Shown here: positions 26,089 to 34,805 of the stretch, one piece after another
Layout of the letters: the number at the start of each line of letters is the position of its first letter
How positions within the stretch are numbered: position 1 is the first letter of the stretch
Assembly: GCA_963930775.1 (NCBI GenBank)
Contig: OZ005698.1
Location: forward strand, 1,364,001-1,428,000
Reading direction: 5' to 3'
DNA from: Cliona cf. orientalis
Taxonomy: Eukaryota > Porifera > Demospongiae > Clionaida > Clionaidae
Length of the DNA: 64,000 bases
The notes under the pieces: model-generated
Databases searched by the model: none
What the model was told of the DNA's origin: nothing
Seen by the model: the letters and a program-made list of their open reading frames with translations, nothing else
Made by a program: the position numbers and the translations under genes

Positions 26089-27447
26089 CTAATTCTGATC
26101 ATTGTCCTCAGAGCGCACCTCGGCCAATTTATAATACTTGCGTTTATGACCAAGAACACTGCCGCTGTCCTTACCATCAATCTGGAACAAAATCGAACTA
26201 GTCTCTTCCTCCTCCTCCAGTATTTTAATTTGGTGTCCTAGCCACTTTGATATGGTGTTGGGCATGGCTTTGTTGGAGTCAAAATTGCAGTCAGATAACC
26301 TGATGTTCTTGAACTTCACACACGTTTGGTCTATAGTAGCTGGATCAAAATCCAAATTGGTGTCCTGACTAACAGTTATGGTATCTGAATCAGCATCTTG
26401 ATTCTCCTCTGTTACGACGACAATATTGGTAAAAGAAAACTGGACTAACTGAGAGTGATTTGTTGGAGCGGACAAGTAAGCTGTGATAAGCTGGTTCAAG
26501 CTGGCCCGTGAAACTGTGTACTTTTCAGGGGTATCTACGCCATAATCTTCTTCAAGGTTATCCATGATCCCAGGCAATACCTTGAGTATTCGGAATTTAG
26601 ACCAAAATTCCCGACAAGTTGGTAGTCGCTCACAAAAGGCATCTAGGTCTAAACAGAAATAGTCACTCGTCACATTACAGCCTTGAAGAATGACCACCTG
26701 GAGGTTGGAGGCATTGTTGACAAGCTTCACAAGCCACTCAATGCATCTATTTTCGAACGGCTCACACTGAATACCAACATATTCTATCTCGCTAAGCAAG
26801 GACAAGTCGGCATCACGTATTTCCCAGTCATGATGAGGTTCCGTCAGTACTTGAGCCTCTGGGAGCATTTTTGGACGCTCACCATTAAAGGCACTCACAA
26901 TGGCATCAATAATGTCTTGCTCCTGCTTTTTGGTCAAACGCCATGAAGGTAGTTTCTCTATTTGTTGATAGCGGGGAGGATAGGTGAGCTGAACCCATCC
27001 ATCTCTGTCAAGCATTCTAACACTGTAGAGAAAGGAAAGGGCATCACATGGTCTACTCTTGTTTTCAAGAAAACCAAACTCATGATCGTCACCAAGGCAT
27101 CTACTCTCGTAGGCAGCTACTCGTCCATAGAGCCAGGCCTTGGAGTACTCAACCTCGTCGGGCCAACGCTCTGCAACGTACTGTTTGATATCACTGTCCT
27201 CTGTATATTTTACCACTGAAGCAGGATTCTCACATGGAAGCTTCCAGTATGCTGCCATGTCCAAGCCCTTGATGAAGTCTGTGCTTTCCAGCCCGCGTAG
27301 GCACACGTCAGCTATGGGCAACCGCCATAGTAGATCCCTGCGTATCGAGAGGGGAAGGAGGGAGAGGTGACTGATGGGAAACTCTTCAAGGTGTTTCACG
27401 ATGTAGTTCTTACACAGAGCAGCAAGAGGCTCCATAAAACGGGTCAT
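26089..27447 (-). CDS. Array paralogue 1: F-box-like N-terminus protein, 452 aa
   Basis: Uninterrupted single-exon frame from an ATG read on the minus strand. The N-terminus (LCKNYIVKHLEEFPISHLSL followed by LLPLSIRRDLLWRLPIADVC) has the LLP..LRxxLLxxLPxxDVC pattern of F-box-like motifs, suggesting but not proving a role as an SCF-type adaptor. The middle (SLLSEIEYVGIQC, NNASNLQVVILQGCNV, FRILKVLPGI) has leucine-rich-repeat-like spacing without a clear repeat register. The C-terminus is acidic (ILEEEEETSS) then basic (GHKRKYYK). No signal peptide, membrane helix or catalytic motif is seen. This is the most 3' copy of a five-gene tandem array. It reads GLESTDF where copies 2-5 read one residue fewer (LEGTDF or LENTDF). 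Single-exon structure in an intron-rich region suggests an ancestral retrocopy later amplified by duplication. Confidence 0.85.
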   Translation of the reverse strand: MTRFMEPLAALCKNYIVKHLEEFPISHLSLLPLSIRRDLLWRLPIADVCLRGLESTDFIKGLDMAAYWKLPCENPASVVKYTEDSDIKQYVAERWPDEVEYSKAWLYGRVAAYESRCLGDDHEFGFLENKSRPCDALSFLYSVRMLDRDGWVQLTYPPRYQQIEKLPSWRLTKKQEQDIIDAIVSAFNGERPKMLPEAQVLTEPHHDWEIRDADLSLLSEIEYVGIQCEPFENRCIEWLVKLVNNASNLQVVILQGCNVTSDYFCLDLDAFCERLPTCREFWSKFRILKVLPGIMDNLEEDYGVDTPEKYTVSRASLNQLITAYLSAPTNHSQLVQFSFTNIVVVTEENQDADSDTITVSQDTNLDFDPATIDQTCVKFKNIRLSDCNFDSNKAMPNTISKWLGHQIKILEEEEETSSILFQIDGKDSGSVLGHKRKYYKLAEVRSEDNDQN

Positions 27448-27526
27448 CGTGGACCTCGTCTTGATCTAGCTGGTTTGTTGTACGGTAATGGTCGCTAAAA
27501 TCTGACACCATGAGACCTATAATTAA

Positions 27527-27538
27527 TGCGCATGCGCA
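27527..27538. promoter_or_regulatory. NRF1-type palindrome upstream of paralogue 1
   Basis: Perfect palindrome TGCGCATGCGCA, the consensus of NRF1-family factors, 80 bp upstream of the paralogue 1 ATG. The same 12-mer precedes paralogues 2, 3 and 4 at similar short distances. Binding in this organism is inferred. Confidence 0.6.
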
Positions 27539-27745
27539 ACAGAGACAGGATATCGATCTCTTCACACCTTCTAGATCTTCCTTTTCACACACCGTGTAAT
27601 ATTTTGGTGTGTGCAAGTGCAAATAAAAGTGATGAATCGATGATACCTGCAAAGGACCCAGCATCAATTATTTTATTCCATAAAGTACATTATACGCACT
27701 TCACTAAAATAACATTAATTGTGTATATAATACATACATGTCTGC

Positions 27746-29113
27746 CTAATTGATTGGACCCTTGTCCTCAGAGCACACCTCAGCTACTTCACAATACTTG
27801 CGTTTATGACCAAGAACACTGCAGCTATCCTTATGATCAATCTGGAACAAAACCAAGCTAGTCTCTTCCTCCTCCTCCAGTATTTTAATTTGGTATCCTA
27901 GCCACTTTGATATCGTGTCAGGCGTGGCTTTGTTGGAGTCAAAATCGCAATCAGATAACCTGATATTCTTAAACTGCACACACGTTTGGTCTATAGTAGC
28001 TGGATCAAAATCTGAATTGGTGTCCTGACTAACGGTTATGGTATCTGAATCAGCATCTTGACTCTCCTCTGTTACGACGACAATATCAGTAAAAGAAAAC
28101 TGGACTAACTGAGAGTGATTTGTTGGAGCGGACAAGTAAGCTGTGATAAGCTGGTTCAAGCTGGCCCGTGAAACTGTGTACTTTTCGGGGGTATCTACTC
28201 CATAGTCTTCTTCGAGGTTATCCATGATCCCGGGCAATACCTTGAGTATTCGGAATTTAGACCAAAACGGCTGACAAGTTGCTAGCTGCTCACAAAAGGC
28301 ATCTAGGTCTAAACAGAAATAGTCACTTGTCACATTACAGCCTTGAAGAATGACCACCTGGAGGTTAGAGGCATTGTTGACAAGCTTGACGAGCCACTCA
28401 ATGCTTCTATTATCGAAGGGTCGACACTGAATACCAACATATTCTATCTCGCTAAGCAAGGACAAGTCGGCATCACGTATTTTCCAGTCGTGATGAGGTT
28501 CCGTCAGTACCTGAGCCTCTGGAAGCATTTTTGGACGCTCACCATTAAAGGCACTCACAATGGCATCAATAATGTCTTGCTCCTGCTTTTTGGTCAAACG
28601 CCATGAAGGAGGCTCTAGCAGTTTCTCCACTTGTTGATAGCGGGGAGGAAAGGTAAGTCGGTCCCATCCATCCCCGTGAAGCATTCTAACACTGTAGAGG
28701 AAGGTAAGGGCATCACATGGTGCACTTTGGTTTTCAGGAAGAATAAATTCGTGACTGTCACCAAGGCATCCGATCTCACAGGCGGCTACTCGTCCATAGA
28801 GCCAGGCCTTGGCGTACTCAACCTTGTTGGGCCAACGCTCTGCGACGTACTGCTTGATATCACTGTCCTCTGTATAATCCACCTCTGCAGCAGGATTCTC
28901 ACATGGAAGCTTCCAGTATGCTGCCATGTCCAAGCCTTTGATGAAGTCTGTGCCTTCCAGCCGTAGGCACACGTCGGCTATGGGCAACCGCCATAGAAGA
29001 TCCCTGCGTATCGAGAGGGGAAGGAGGGAGAGGTGACTGATGGGAAACTCTTCAAGGTGTTCCACGATGTAATTCTTACACAGCGCAGCAAGAGGCTCCA
29101 CAAAAAGGCTCAT
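27746..29113 (-). CDS. Array paralogue 2: F-box-like N-terminus protein, 455 aa
   Basis: Intact single-exon paralogue, nearly identical in layout to its neighbours: F-box-like N-terminus, tryptophan/tyrosine-rich middle (AAYWKLPCENP, ERWPNKVEYAKAWLYGRVAA), LRR-like stretch and acidic tail. It shares the HEFILPENQSAPCDAL block with paralogue 5 rather than the HEF(S)FLENKS block of paralogues 1 and 3. That indicates gene conversion or a nested duplication history. A minus-strand AATAAA lies about 70 bp after the stop (27672-27677). An NRF1-type palindrome sits 43 bp upstream of the ATG. Molecular function unknown. Confidence 0.86.
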   Translation of the reverse strand: MSLFVEPLAALCKNYIVEHLEEFPISHLSLLPLSIRRDLLWRLPIADVCLRLEGTDFIKGLDMAAYWKLPCENPAAEVDYTEDSDIKQYVAERWPNKVEYAKAWLYGRVAACEIGCLGDSHEFILPENQSAPCDALTFLYSVRMLHGDGWDRLTFPPRYQQVEKLLEPPSWRLTKKQEQDIIDAIVSAFNGERPKMLPEAQVLTEPHHDWKIRDADLSLLSEIEYVGIQCRPFDNRSIEWLVKLVNNASNLQVVILQGCNVTSDYFCLDLDAFCEQLATCQPFWSKFRILKVLPGIMDNLEEDYGVDTPEKYTVSRASLNQLITAYLSAPTNHSQLVQFSFTDIVVVTEESQDADSDTITVSQDTNSDFDPATIDQTCVQFKNIRLSDCDFDSNKATPDTISKWLGYQIKILEEEEETSLVLFQIDHKDSCSVLGHKRKYCEVAEVCSEDKGPIN

Positions 29114-29155
29114 CGTGGACGGTTTGTTGTACGGTAATGGTCGCCACAGATCTGG

Positions 29156-29167
29156 TGCGCATGCGCA
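29156..29167. promoter_or_regulatory. NRF1-type palindrome upstream of paralogue 2
   Basis: TGCGCATGCGCA lies 43 bp upstream of the paralogue 2 start, just beyond the conserved GGTAATGGTCGCC element. Confidence 0.6.
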
Positions 29168-29353
29168 ATAGTGCTACACACGTGTACTTGGTCTTATGCC
29201 CAAAATAATTATTAATGGGCCTGCAAGACATGACATTTCCATTTCTATTTCCATACACTGGATCTCTTCACACCTTCTAGATCTTTCTTTTCATGCATAC
29301 CATGTAATATCGTGGTGTGTGCAAGTGCAAATAAAAATGATGAATCATTGATA

Positions 29354-29808
29354 GGGGTAGCTAATTTTTTGGCCTATAATGCTATTCTCCAATGCTCAAA
29401 AAAATTCCTAATAATGCTCCAGAAGTACACCTATAATTCCCAATACATTGCCCATCATGCTCAAGTTGAACTGACTATATTATTATAACAAAACTGATGT
29501 GAGACATGAGGAGATTCGGTTATACTATCATAGAGTTCAGCCATTTCAATTTTACAATATCATATTATTATTATGTTCAGATTCGAATGTGGGTACCAGT
29601 GATTGATCAACCCTTTACAAGTCCATAATATTTCGTCCAGACGTTGTGACAAAGGTCAATTAACAGCTAGTACTGGCAATTGTGTGCCCTAATTAATATT
29701 CTCAAAATTATGCCAGTTGATGCCTACAATGCTAGCATAATTCTCAAAATTAATGCTTACACACACCTATTATGCTCAAAATTATGCTGGCATAATTTAC
29801 TTATCCCT
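29354..29808. mobile_element. Insertion element between paralogues 2 and 3
   Basis: About 455 bp flanked by direct repeats AATCATTGATA (29343-29353 and 29809-29819). Ends are weak inverted repeats (GGGGTAGCTAA versus GGGATAAGTAA). It contains repeated ATTCTCAAAATTA/ATGCTCAAAATTATGC strings. The homologous spacers near 33085 and 34710 lack it. Confidence 0.82.
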
Positions 29809-29915
29809 AATCATTGATACCTGCAAAGGGCCCAGTATCAATTTTTTCTATAAAGTATTATAATAATTACTCCACTACAATTTTGTGCATAATAATTATA
29901 TACGTATATGTCTGA

Positions 29916-31283
29916 CTAATTGATTGGATCATTGTCCTCAGAGTGCACCTCAGCCACTTCACAATACTTGCGTTTATGACCAAGAACACTGCAGCTGTCC
30001 TTACGATCAATCTGGAACAAAATCGAACTAGTCTCTTCCTCCTCCTCCAGTATTTCAATTTGGTGACCTAGCCACTTTGATATCGTGTCAGATGTGGCTT
30101 TGTTGGAGTCAAAATCGCAATCGGATAACCTGATGTTCTTAAACTGCACACACGTTTGGTCTATAGTAGCTGGATCAAAATCCAAATTGGTGTCCCAACT
30201 AACAGTTATGGTATCTGAATCAGCATCTTGACTCTCCTTTGTTATGACAATATTGGTAAAAGAAAACTGGACTAACTGAGAGCGATTTGTTGGAGCAGAC
30301 AAGTAAGCTGTGATAAGCTGGTTCAAGCTGGCCCGTGAAACTGTATATTTTTCGGGGGTATCTACGCCATACTCTTCTTCGAGGTTATCCATGATCCCAG
30401 CCACTACCTTGAGTATTCGGAATTTAGACCAAAATGGCCGACAAGTTGCTAGCCGCTCACAAAAGGCATCTAGGTCTAGACAGAAATAGTCACTTTTCAC
30501 ATTACAGCCTTGAAGAACGACCACCTGGAGGTTAGAGGCATTGTTGACAAGCTTCACAAGCCACTCAATGCATCTATTTTGGAAGGGTTCACACTGAACA
30601 CCAACATATTCTATCTCGCTAAGCAAGGATAAGTCAGCATCACGTATTCTCCAGTTGCGATAAGGTTCTGCCAGTACCTGAGCCTCTGGGAGCATTTTTG
30701 GACGCTCACCATTAAAGGCACTCACAATGGCATCAATAAGATCTTGCTCCTGCTTTTTGGTCCGCGGACGCCATGAAGGAGGCTCCAGTAGTTTCTTCAC
30801 TTGTTGATAGCGGGGAGGATAGGTGAGTTGAACCCATCCATCTCTGTGAAGCATTCTAACACTGTAGAGAAAGGAAAGGGCATCACATGGTGCACTCTTG
30901 TTTTCAAGAAAACTAAACTCGTGACCAGTACCAAGGCATCCACTCTCATAGGCAGCTACTCGTCCATAGAGCCAGGCCTTGGAGTACTCAACCTTGTCGG
31001 GCCAACGCTCTGCAACGTACTGCTTGATATCACCGTCCTCTGTATAATCCACCTCTGAAACAGGAATCTCACATGGAAGCTTCCAGTATTCTACCATATC
31101 CAAGCCTTTGATGAAGTCTGTGCCTTCCAGCCGTAGGCACACGTCGGCTATGGGCAACCGCCATAGTAGACCCCTGCGCATCCAGAGTGGAAGGAGGGAG
31201 AGGTGGCTGATGGGAAACTCTTCAATGTGTTGCACGATGTAGTTCTTACACAGTGCAGCAAGAGGCTCCATAAAATGGCTCAT
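29916..31283 (-). CDS. Array paralogue 3: F-box-like N-terminus protein, 455 aa
   Basis: Intact single-exon paralogue. The frame is open for a further 41 codons upstream (to 31406), but the start is placed at 31283. There the sequence becomes MSHFMEPLAALCKNY, matching the starts of paralogues 1, 2 and 4, while the upstream extension is low-complexity (ARIIIEKKIIIIS) and not conserved. It carries RPRTKKQEQDLIDAIVSAFN where the others read RLTKKQEQDIID. A palindromic TGCGCATGCGCA lies 155 bp upstream. Its 3' flank is separated from paralogue 2 by an extra element of about 455 bp that the other intergenic spacers lack. Function unknown. Confidence 0.85.
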   Translation of the reverse strand: MSHFMEPLAALCKNYIVQHIEEFPISHLSLLPLWMRRGLLWRLPIADVCLRLEGTDFIKGLDMVEYWKLPCEIPVSEVDYTEDGDIKQYVAERWPDKVEYSKAWLYGRVAAYESGCLGTGHEFSFLENKSAPCDALSFLYSVRMLHRDGWVQLTYPPRYQQVKKLLEPPSWRPRTKKQEQDLIDAIVSAFNGERPKMLPEAQVLAEPYRNWRIRDADLSLLSEIEYVGVQCEPFQNRCIEWLVKLVNNASNLQVVVLQGCNVKSDYFCLDLDAFCERLATCRPFWSKFRILKVVAGIMDNLEEEYGVDTPEKYTVSRASLNQLITAYLSAPTNRSQLVQFSFTNIVITKESQDADSDTITVSWDTNLDFDPATIDQTCVQFKNIRLSDCDFDSNKATSDTISKWLGHQIEILEEEEETSSILFQIDRKDSCSVLGHKRKYCEVAEVHSEDNDPIN

Positions 31284-31437
31284 CGTGGACGTCGTGTAGC
31301 TGGTTTGTTGTACGTACGGTAATGGTCGCCTCTTGGTAAGACTTATTATTATTATTTTTTTCTCTATAATAATTCTTGCTTTTAGCAAAGCACACATGAA
31401 GAGCAAAACTGCTAAATCCTAGCATGCATATAATTAG

Positions 31438-31449
31438 TGCGCATGCGCA
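31438..31449. promoter_or_regulatory. NRF1-type palindrome upstream of paralogue 3
   Basis: TGCGCATGCGCA lies 155 bp upstream of the paralogue 3 start. The larger spacing comes from extra T/A-rich sequence around 31340-31430. Confidence 0.55.
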
Positions 31450-33090
31450 ACAGGGCTTTACACTGGATCACGCTTGGCTGATCTCATGGCTGACCTCTTC
31501 ACACTTACTTTTCATACATCATCGTTTTATGGAACCTCTTGCTGCGTGTGATTAGTCTTATTTACGAATGAGGATTCGCTATTGCACACCTGCGAGACTA
31601 TGCCCCCTGTCAAACTCTGATCATTATGGTGAATAAGAAGGTTTATAAACTCAGGTGCAAGACCAAGGGCCGAAAAATCTGGAGGTATATAATATTATGG
31701 TGATTGGGACAGTGCCTGTGAGGCTATTGATGAAACAGATTAATTGGGATTCGATAATAATTATGACTGAAAACATTGATGATGCTTGGGAAGCTTTGCT
31801 ACAGCAATTTATGCCAATTATGAAATCAATAATAATTATTGTTCTCTGCAAAAATTTAAATACGTGTAGATGCAACCTGCTATGGCTCACAAAGTCTCTT
31901 ATTAAATAACGAAATCTGCTTTATAAAAGAACAAAGAAATCAGCTTGTCCACAATAAGACTCTAGACTAGCAGACATATGATCAGCTAAACTTGCTGTTC
32001 AACCAATCAATAATTATTATTTGTGCCTGAATACCATCCCTATGGAAAAAATTATCGTTCATGTCCCAAAAACACTACACCAACCAATTATTTTTGTCCA
32101 ATCTCTATCATCGGCAAACTCCTGGAAAGGTGTATACATTTATTCACTAATTCTGCACCACCTGCAATCAAATGACAACCTCTAGCTCAATGGACATGGC
32201 CTCCTTAATTTCCCCAACGCTCAAATTAATTTTTGGAATCTGTTGGAACAATAATGCTGTAACAGCATCATCATACAATTAAGTCTTTTATGCAAACTGT
32301 TAGCAAGCAATTAATTATTTGACTTATTGCTCTCATTTTGTTACGCGTAACAGGGTTCTATCTAGAAATTTTGGTTTGGGGTGGAAGGGGGCGTGGCACT
32401 TTCACGCACAGTCCCCTCCTCCAAACCATTAAATATTAGTTAGACACTGGTTAGGAGGTTTCTGTGTCATTTAGAACACTGAAGGACTCCATAATATAGA
32501 ATCCCGAGCGAAGCGAGGGTTCTATGAGAGCCCTGAGGTCTTCTAAATCATATAAAAACCGACTAAACAGTGTCTAACAAGTTTAGATCATAATATATAG
32601 CTTTGTATTGCTAGAGCCAGAGGGCAAAACTTGTAGGTGACTATGAAAATATTGTAGGTGACTATGAGATATAGATACCTGTCAGTAGCCAATCAAATTG
32701 CAGTATTTGTACATGTTGCAGCTATGATCTAATTGGTATTTGTGGGTTTTAGGTATAACATGTATACTCTTTGACATAATTCAGAAGAATGCTATTTACA
32801 TATATCTCAAATAGTATACGTTCCCCACCTCCTCCCTCTCTCTCCCTCTCTCTTTTTTGTCTTGCTACTCTTCTTTGGGGGAGAAGCTGGGTGCTTTGGG
32901 GGGGAAGCTTCCCCCCTGCCCCCCCCCCCCCCCCTATGGATAGAACCCTGCGTAATATAACTGGGGTACGCACTTGCATTATAGCTCGAGTAGCTATTGC
33001 GTGTCCATTGCATAGAAAAATATCACCATATAATAATATTATTGTGGTGTGTGCGAGTGTAAATTAATTTTAATACAAGTGATGAATCAA
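31450..33090. other. Long spacer between paralogues 3 and 4
   Basis: About 1.6 kb more than in the other spacers and no supported gene. It holds a hairpin element, CT-rich and G/C homopolymer tracts (32831-32935) and AT-rich DNA. It ends where the conserved 3' flank of the array resumes. Confidence 0.5.
32439..32578. mobile_element. Hairpin-forming MITE-like element
   Basis: GTTAGACACTGG at the left pairs with CAGTGTCTAAC at the right. The centre has a near-palindrome (AGAATCCCGAGCG facing AAGCGAGGGTTCT). 140 bp, no frame. Confidence 0.6.
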
Positions 33091-33207
33091 TGATTCATTG
33101 ATACCTGCAAATTAAAGGGCCCAGCATCATCTATAATAATAATTATTGTTGTTATTATATGCACTTCACTAAAATAATGATATGTGTATACATAGCTACA
33201 TGTTCGA

Positions 33208-34578
33208 CTAATTGATTGGATCACTGTCCACCTCGGCCACTTCACAATGTTTGCGTTTATGACCAAGAACACTGCAGCTGTCCTTATGATCAATCTGGAA
33301 CAAAATCGAACTAGTCTCTTCCTCCTCCTCCAGTATTAAATTTTTAATTTGGTGTCCTAGCCACTTTGATATTGTGTCGGGCGTGGCTTTGTTGGAGTCG
33401 AAATCACAATCGGATAACCTGATGTTCTTAAACTGCACACACGTTTGGTCTATAGTATCAAAATCCAAATTGGTGTCCTGACTAACAGTTATGGTATCTG
33501 AATCAGCATCTTGACTCTCCTCTGTTATGACGACAATATCAGTAAAAGAAAACTGGACTAACTGAGAGTGATTTGTTGGAGCGGACAAGTAAGCTGTGAT
33601 AAGCTGGTTCAAGCTGGCCCGTGAAACTGTGTACTTTTTGGGAGTATCTACGCCGAAGTCTTTCTGTAGGTCATCGAAGATCCCGGGTACTACCTTGAGT
33701 ATTCGGAATCTGGACCAAAATTCCCGACAAGTTGGTAGTCGCTCACAAAAGGCATCTAAGTCTAAACAGTAATAGTTCTTTTTCATTATCACATTACAGC
33801 CTTGAAGAACGACCACCTGGAGGTTGGAGGCATTGTTGACAAGCTTCACAAGCCACTCAATGCTACTTTCATCGAAGGGATCACACAGAATACTAATATA
33901 TTCTATCTCACTAAGCAAGGACAAATAGTCATGATGAGGTTGTTTTAGTGCCCGAACCTCTGGGAGCATTTTTGGACGCTCACCATTAAAGGCACTCACA
34001 ATGGTATCAATAACGTCTTGCTTTTGCTTTTTGGTCAGACGCCATGAAACAGGCCGCTCCAGTAGTTTCTCCACTTGTTGATAGCGGGGAGGAAAGGTAT
34101 TAAGTTGAACCTGCCCATCTCTGTGAAGCATTCTATCACTGTAGAGAAAGGAAAGGGCATCACATAATACACCGGGGTTGTTTTCAAAATAACCAAACTC
34201 GTGAGTGTCACCAAGGCATCCACTCTCAGCGGCGTAGGCAGCTATCCGTCCATAGAGCCAGGCCTTGGCGTACTCAACCTCGTCGGGCCAACGCTCTGCG
34301 ACGTACTTTTTGAGATCACTATCCTCTCTATAGTCCACCTCTGAAACAGGAATCTCACGGCATGGAAGCTGCAAGTCCCAGTATGCTGTCATGTCCAAGC
34401 CTTTGATGAAGTCTGTGTTTTCCAGCCGTAGACACACGTCAGCTATGGCCAACCGCCATAGTAGATCCCTGCGCATCCAGAGTGGAAGGAGGGAGAGGTG
34501 GCTGATGGGAAACTCTTCAAGGTGTTCCACGATGTAGTTCTCACACAGCGCAGCAAGAGGCTCCACAAAACGGCTCAT
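33208..34578 (-). CDS. Array paralogue 4: F-box-like N-terminus protein, 456 aa, most divergent
   Basis: Intact single-exon copy but the most diverged of the five. It has several in-frame insertions and deletions against the others: extra residues in AYWDLQLPCREIP, AAYAAESG and NVIMKKNYYCLDL, and loss of the IRDADL segment before SLLSEIEYI. All indels are multiples of three, so the frame is under selection or the copy is young. The F-box-like N-terminus (RRDLLWRLAIADVC) and the acidic C-terminus are kept. An NRF1-type palindrome lies 70 bp upstream. Function unknown. Confidence 0.85.
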   Translation of the reverse strand: MSRFVEPLAALCENYIVEHLEEFPISHLSLLPLWMRRDLLWRLAIADVCLRLENTDFIKGLDMTAYWDLQLPCREIPVSEVDYREDSDLKKYVAERWPDEVEYAKAWLYGRIAAYAAESGCLGDTHEFGYFENNPGVLCDALSFLYSDRMLHRDGQVQLNTFPPRYQQVEKLLERPVSWRLTKKQKQDVIDTIVSAFNGERPKMLPEVRALKQPHHDYLSLLSEIEYISILCDPFDESSIEWLVKLVNNASNLQVVVLQGCNVIMKKNYYCLDLDAFCERLPTCREFWSRFRILKVVPGIFDDLQKDFGVDTPKKYTVSRASLNQLITAYLSAPTNHSQLVQFSFTDIVVITEESQDADSDTITVSQDTNLDFDTIDQTCVQFKNIRLSDCDFDSNKATPDTISKWLGHQIKNLILEEEEETSSILFQIDHKDSCSVLGHKRKHCEVAEVDSDPIN

Positions 34579-34647
34579 CGTGGACGTTGTGTAAGTTTTC
34601 GTATGGTAATGGTCGATACAGATCTGACACCTCTCAGTAAGACTTAG

Positions 34648-34659
34648 TGCGCATGCGCA
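34648..34659. promoter_or_regulatory. NRF1-type palindrome upstream of paralogue 4
   Basis: TGCGCATGCGCA lies 70 bp upstream of the paralogue 4 start. Confidence 0.6.
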
Positions 34660-34805
34660 ATAGTGCTATACATCACACCGCAGTGTGTGCAAGTGCAAAT
34701 AAAATTAATGAATCATTGACACCTGCAAAGGGCCCAGCATCAATTTTTCTATAAAGTACAATATAAATTTTACGTACTTCACTACATACATACATACATG
34801 CCTGA

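Noticed and set aside
26683-28966. Plus-strand frames of 85-110 aa opposite the five-gene array
   Set aside because: They recur at the same relative place in each copy because they are antisense shadows of the conserved minus-strand coding sequence.
31283-31406. Longer start for array paralogue 3
   Set aside because: The extra 41 codons are low-complexity, absent from the other four copies, and overlap the promoter-like region.
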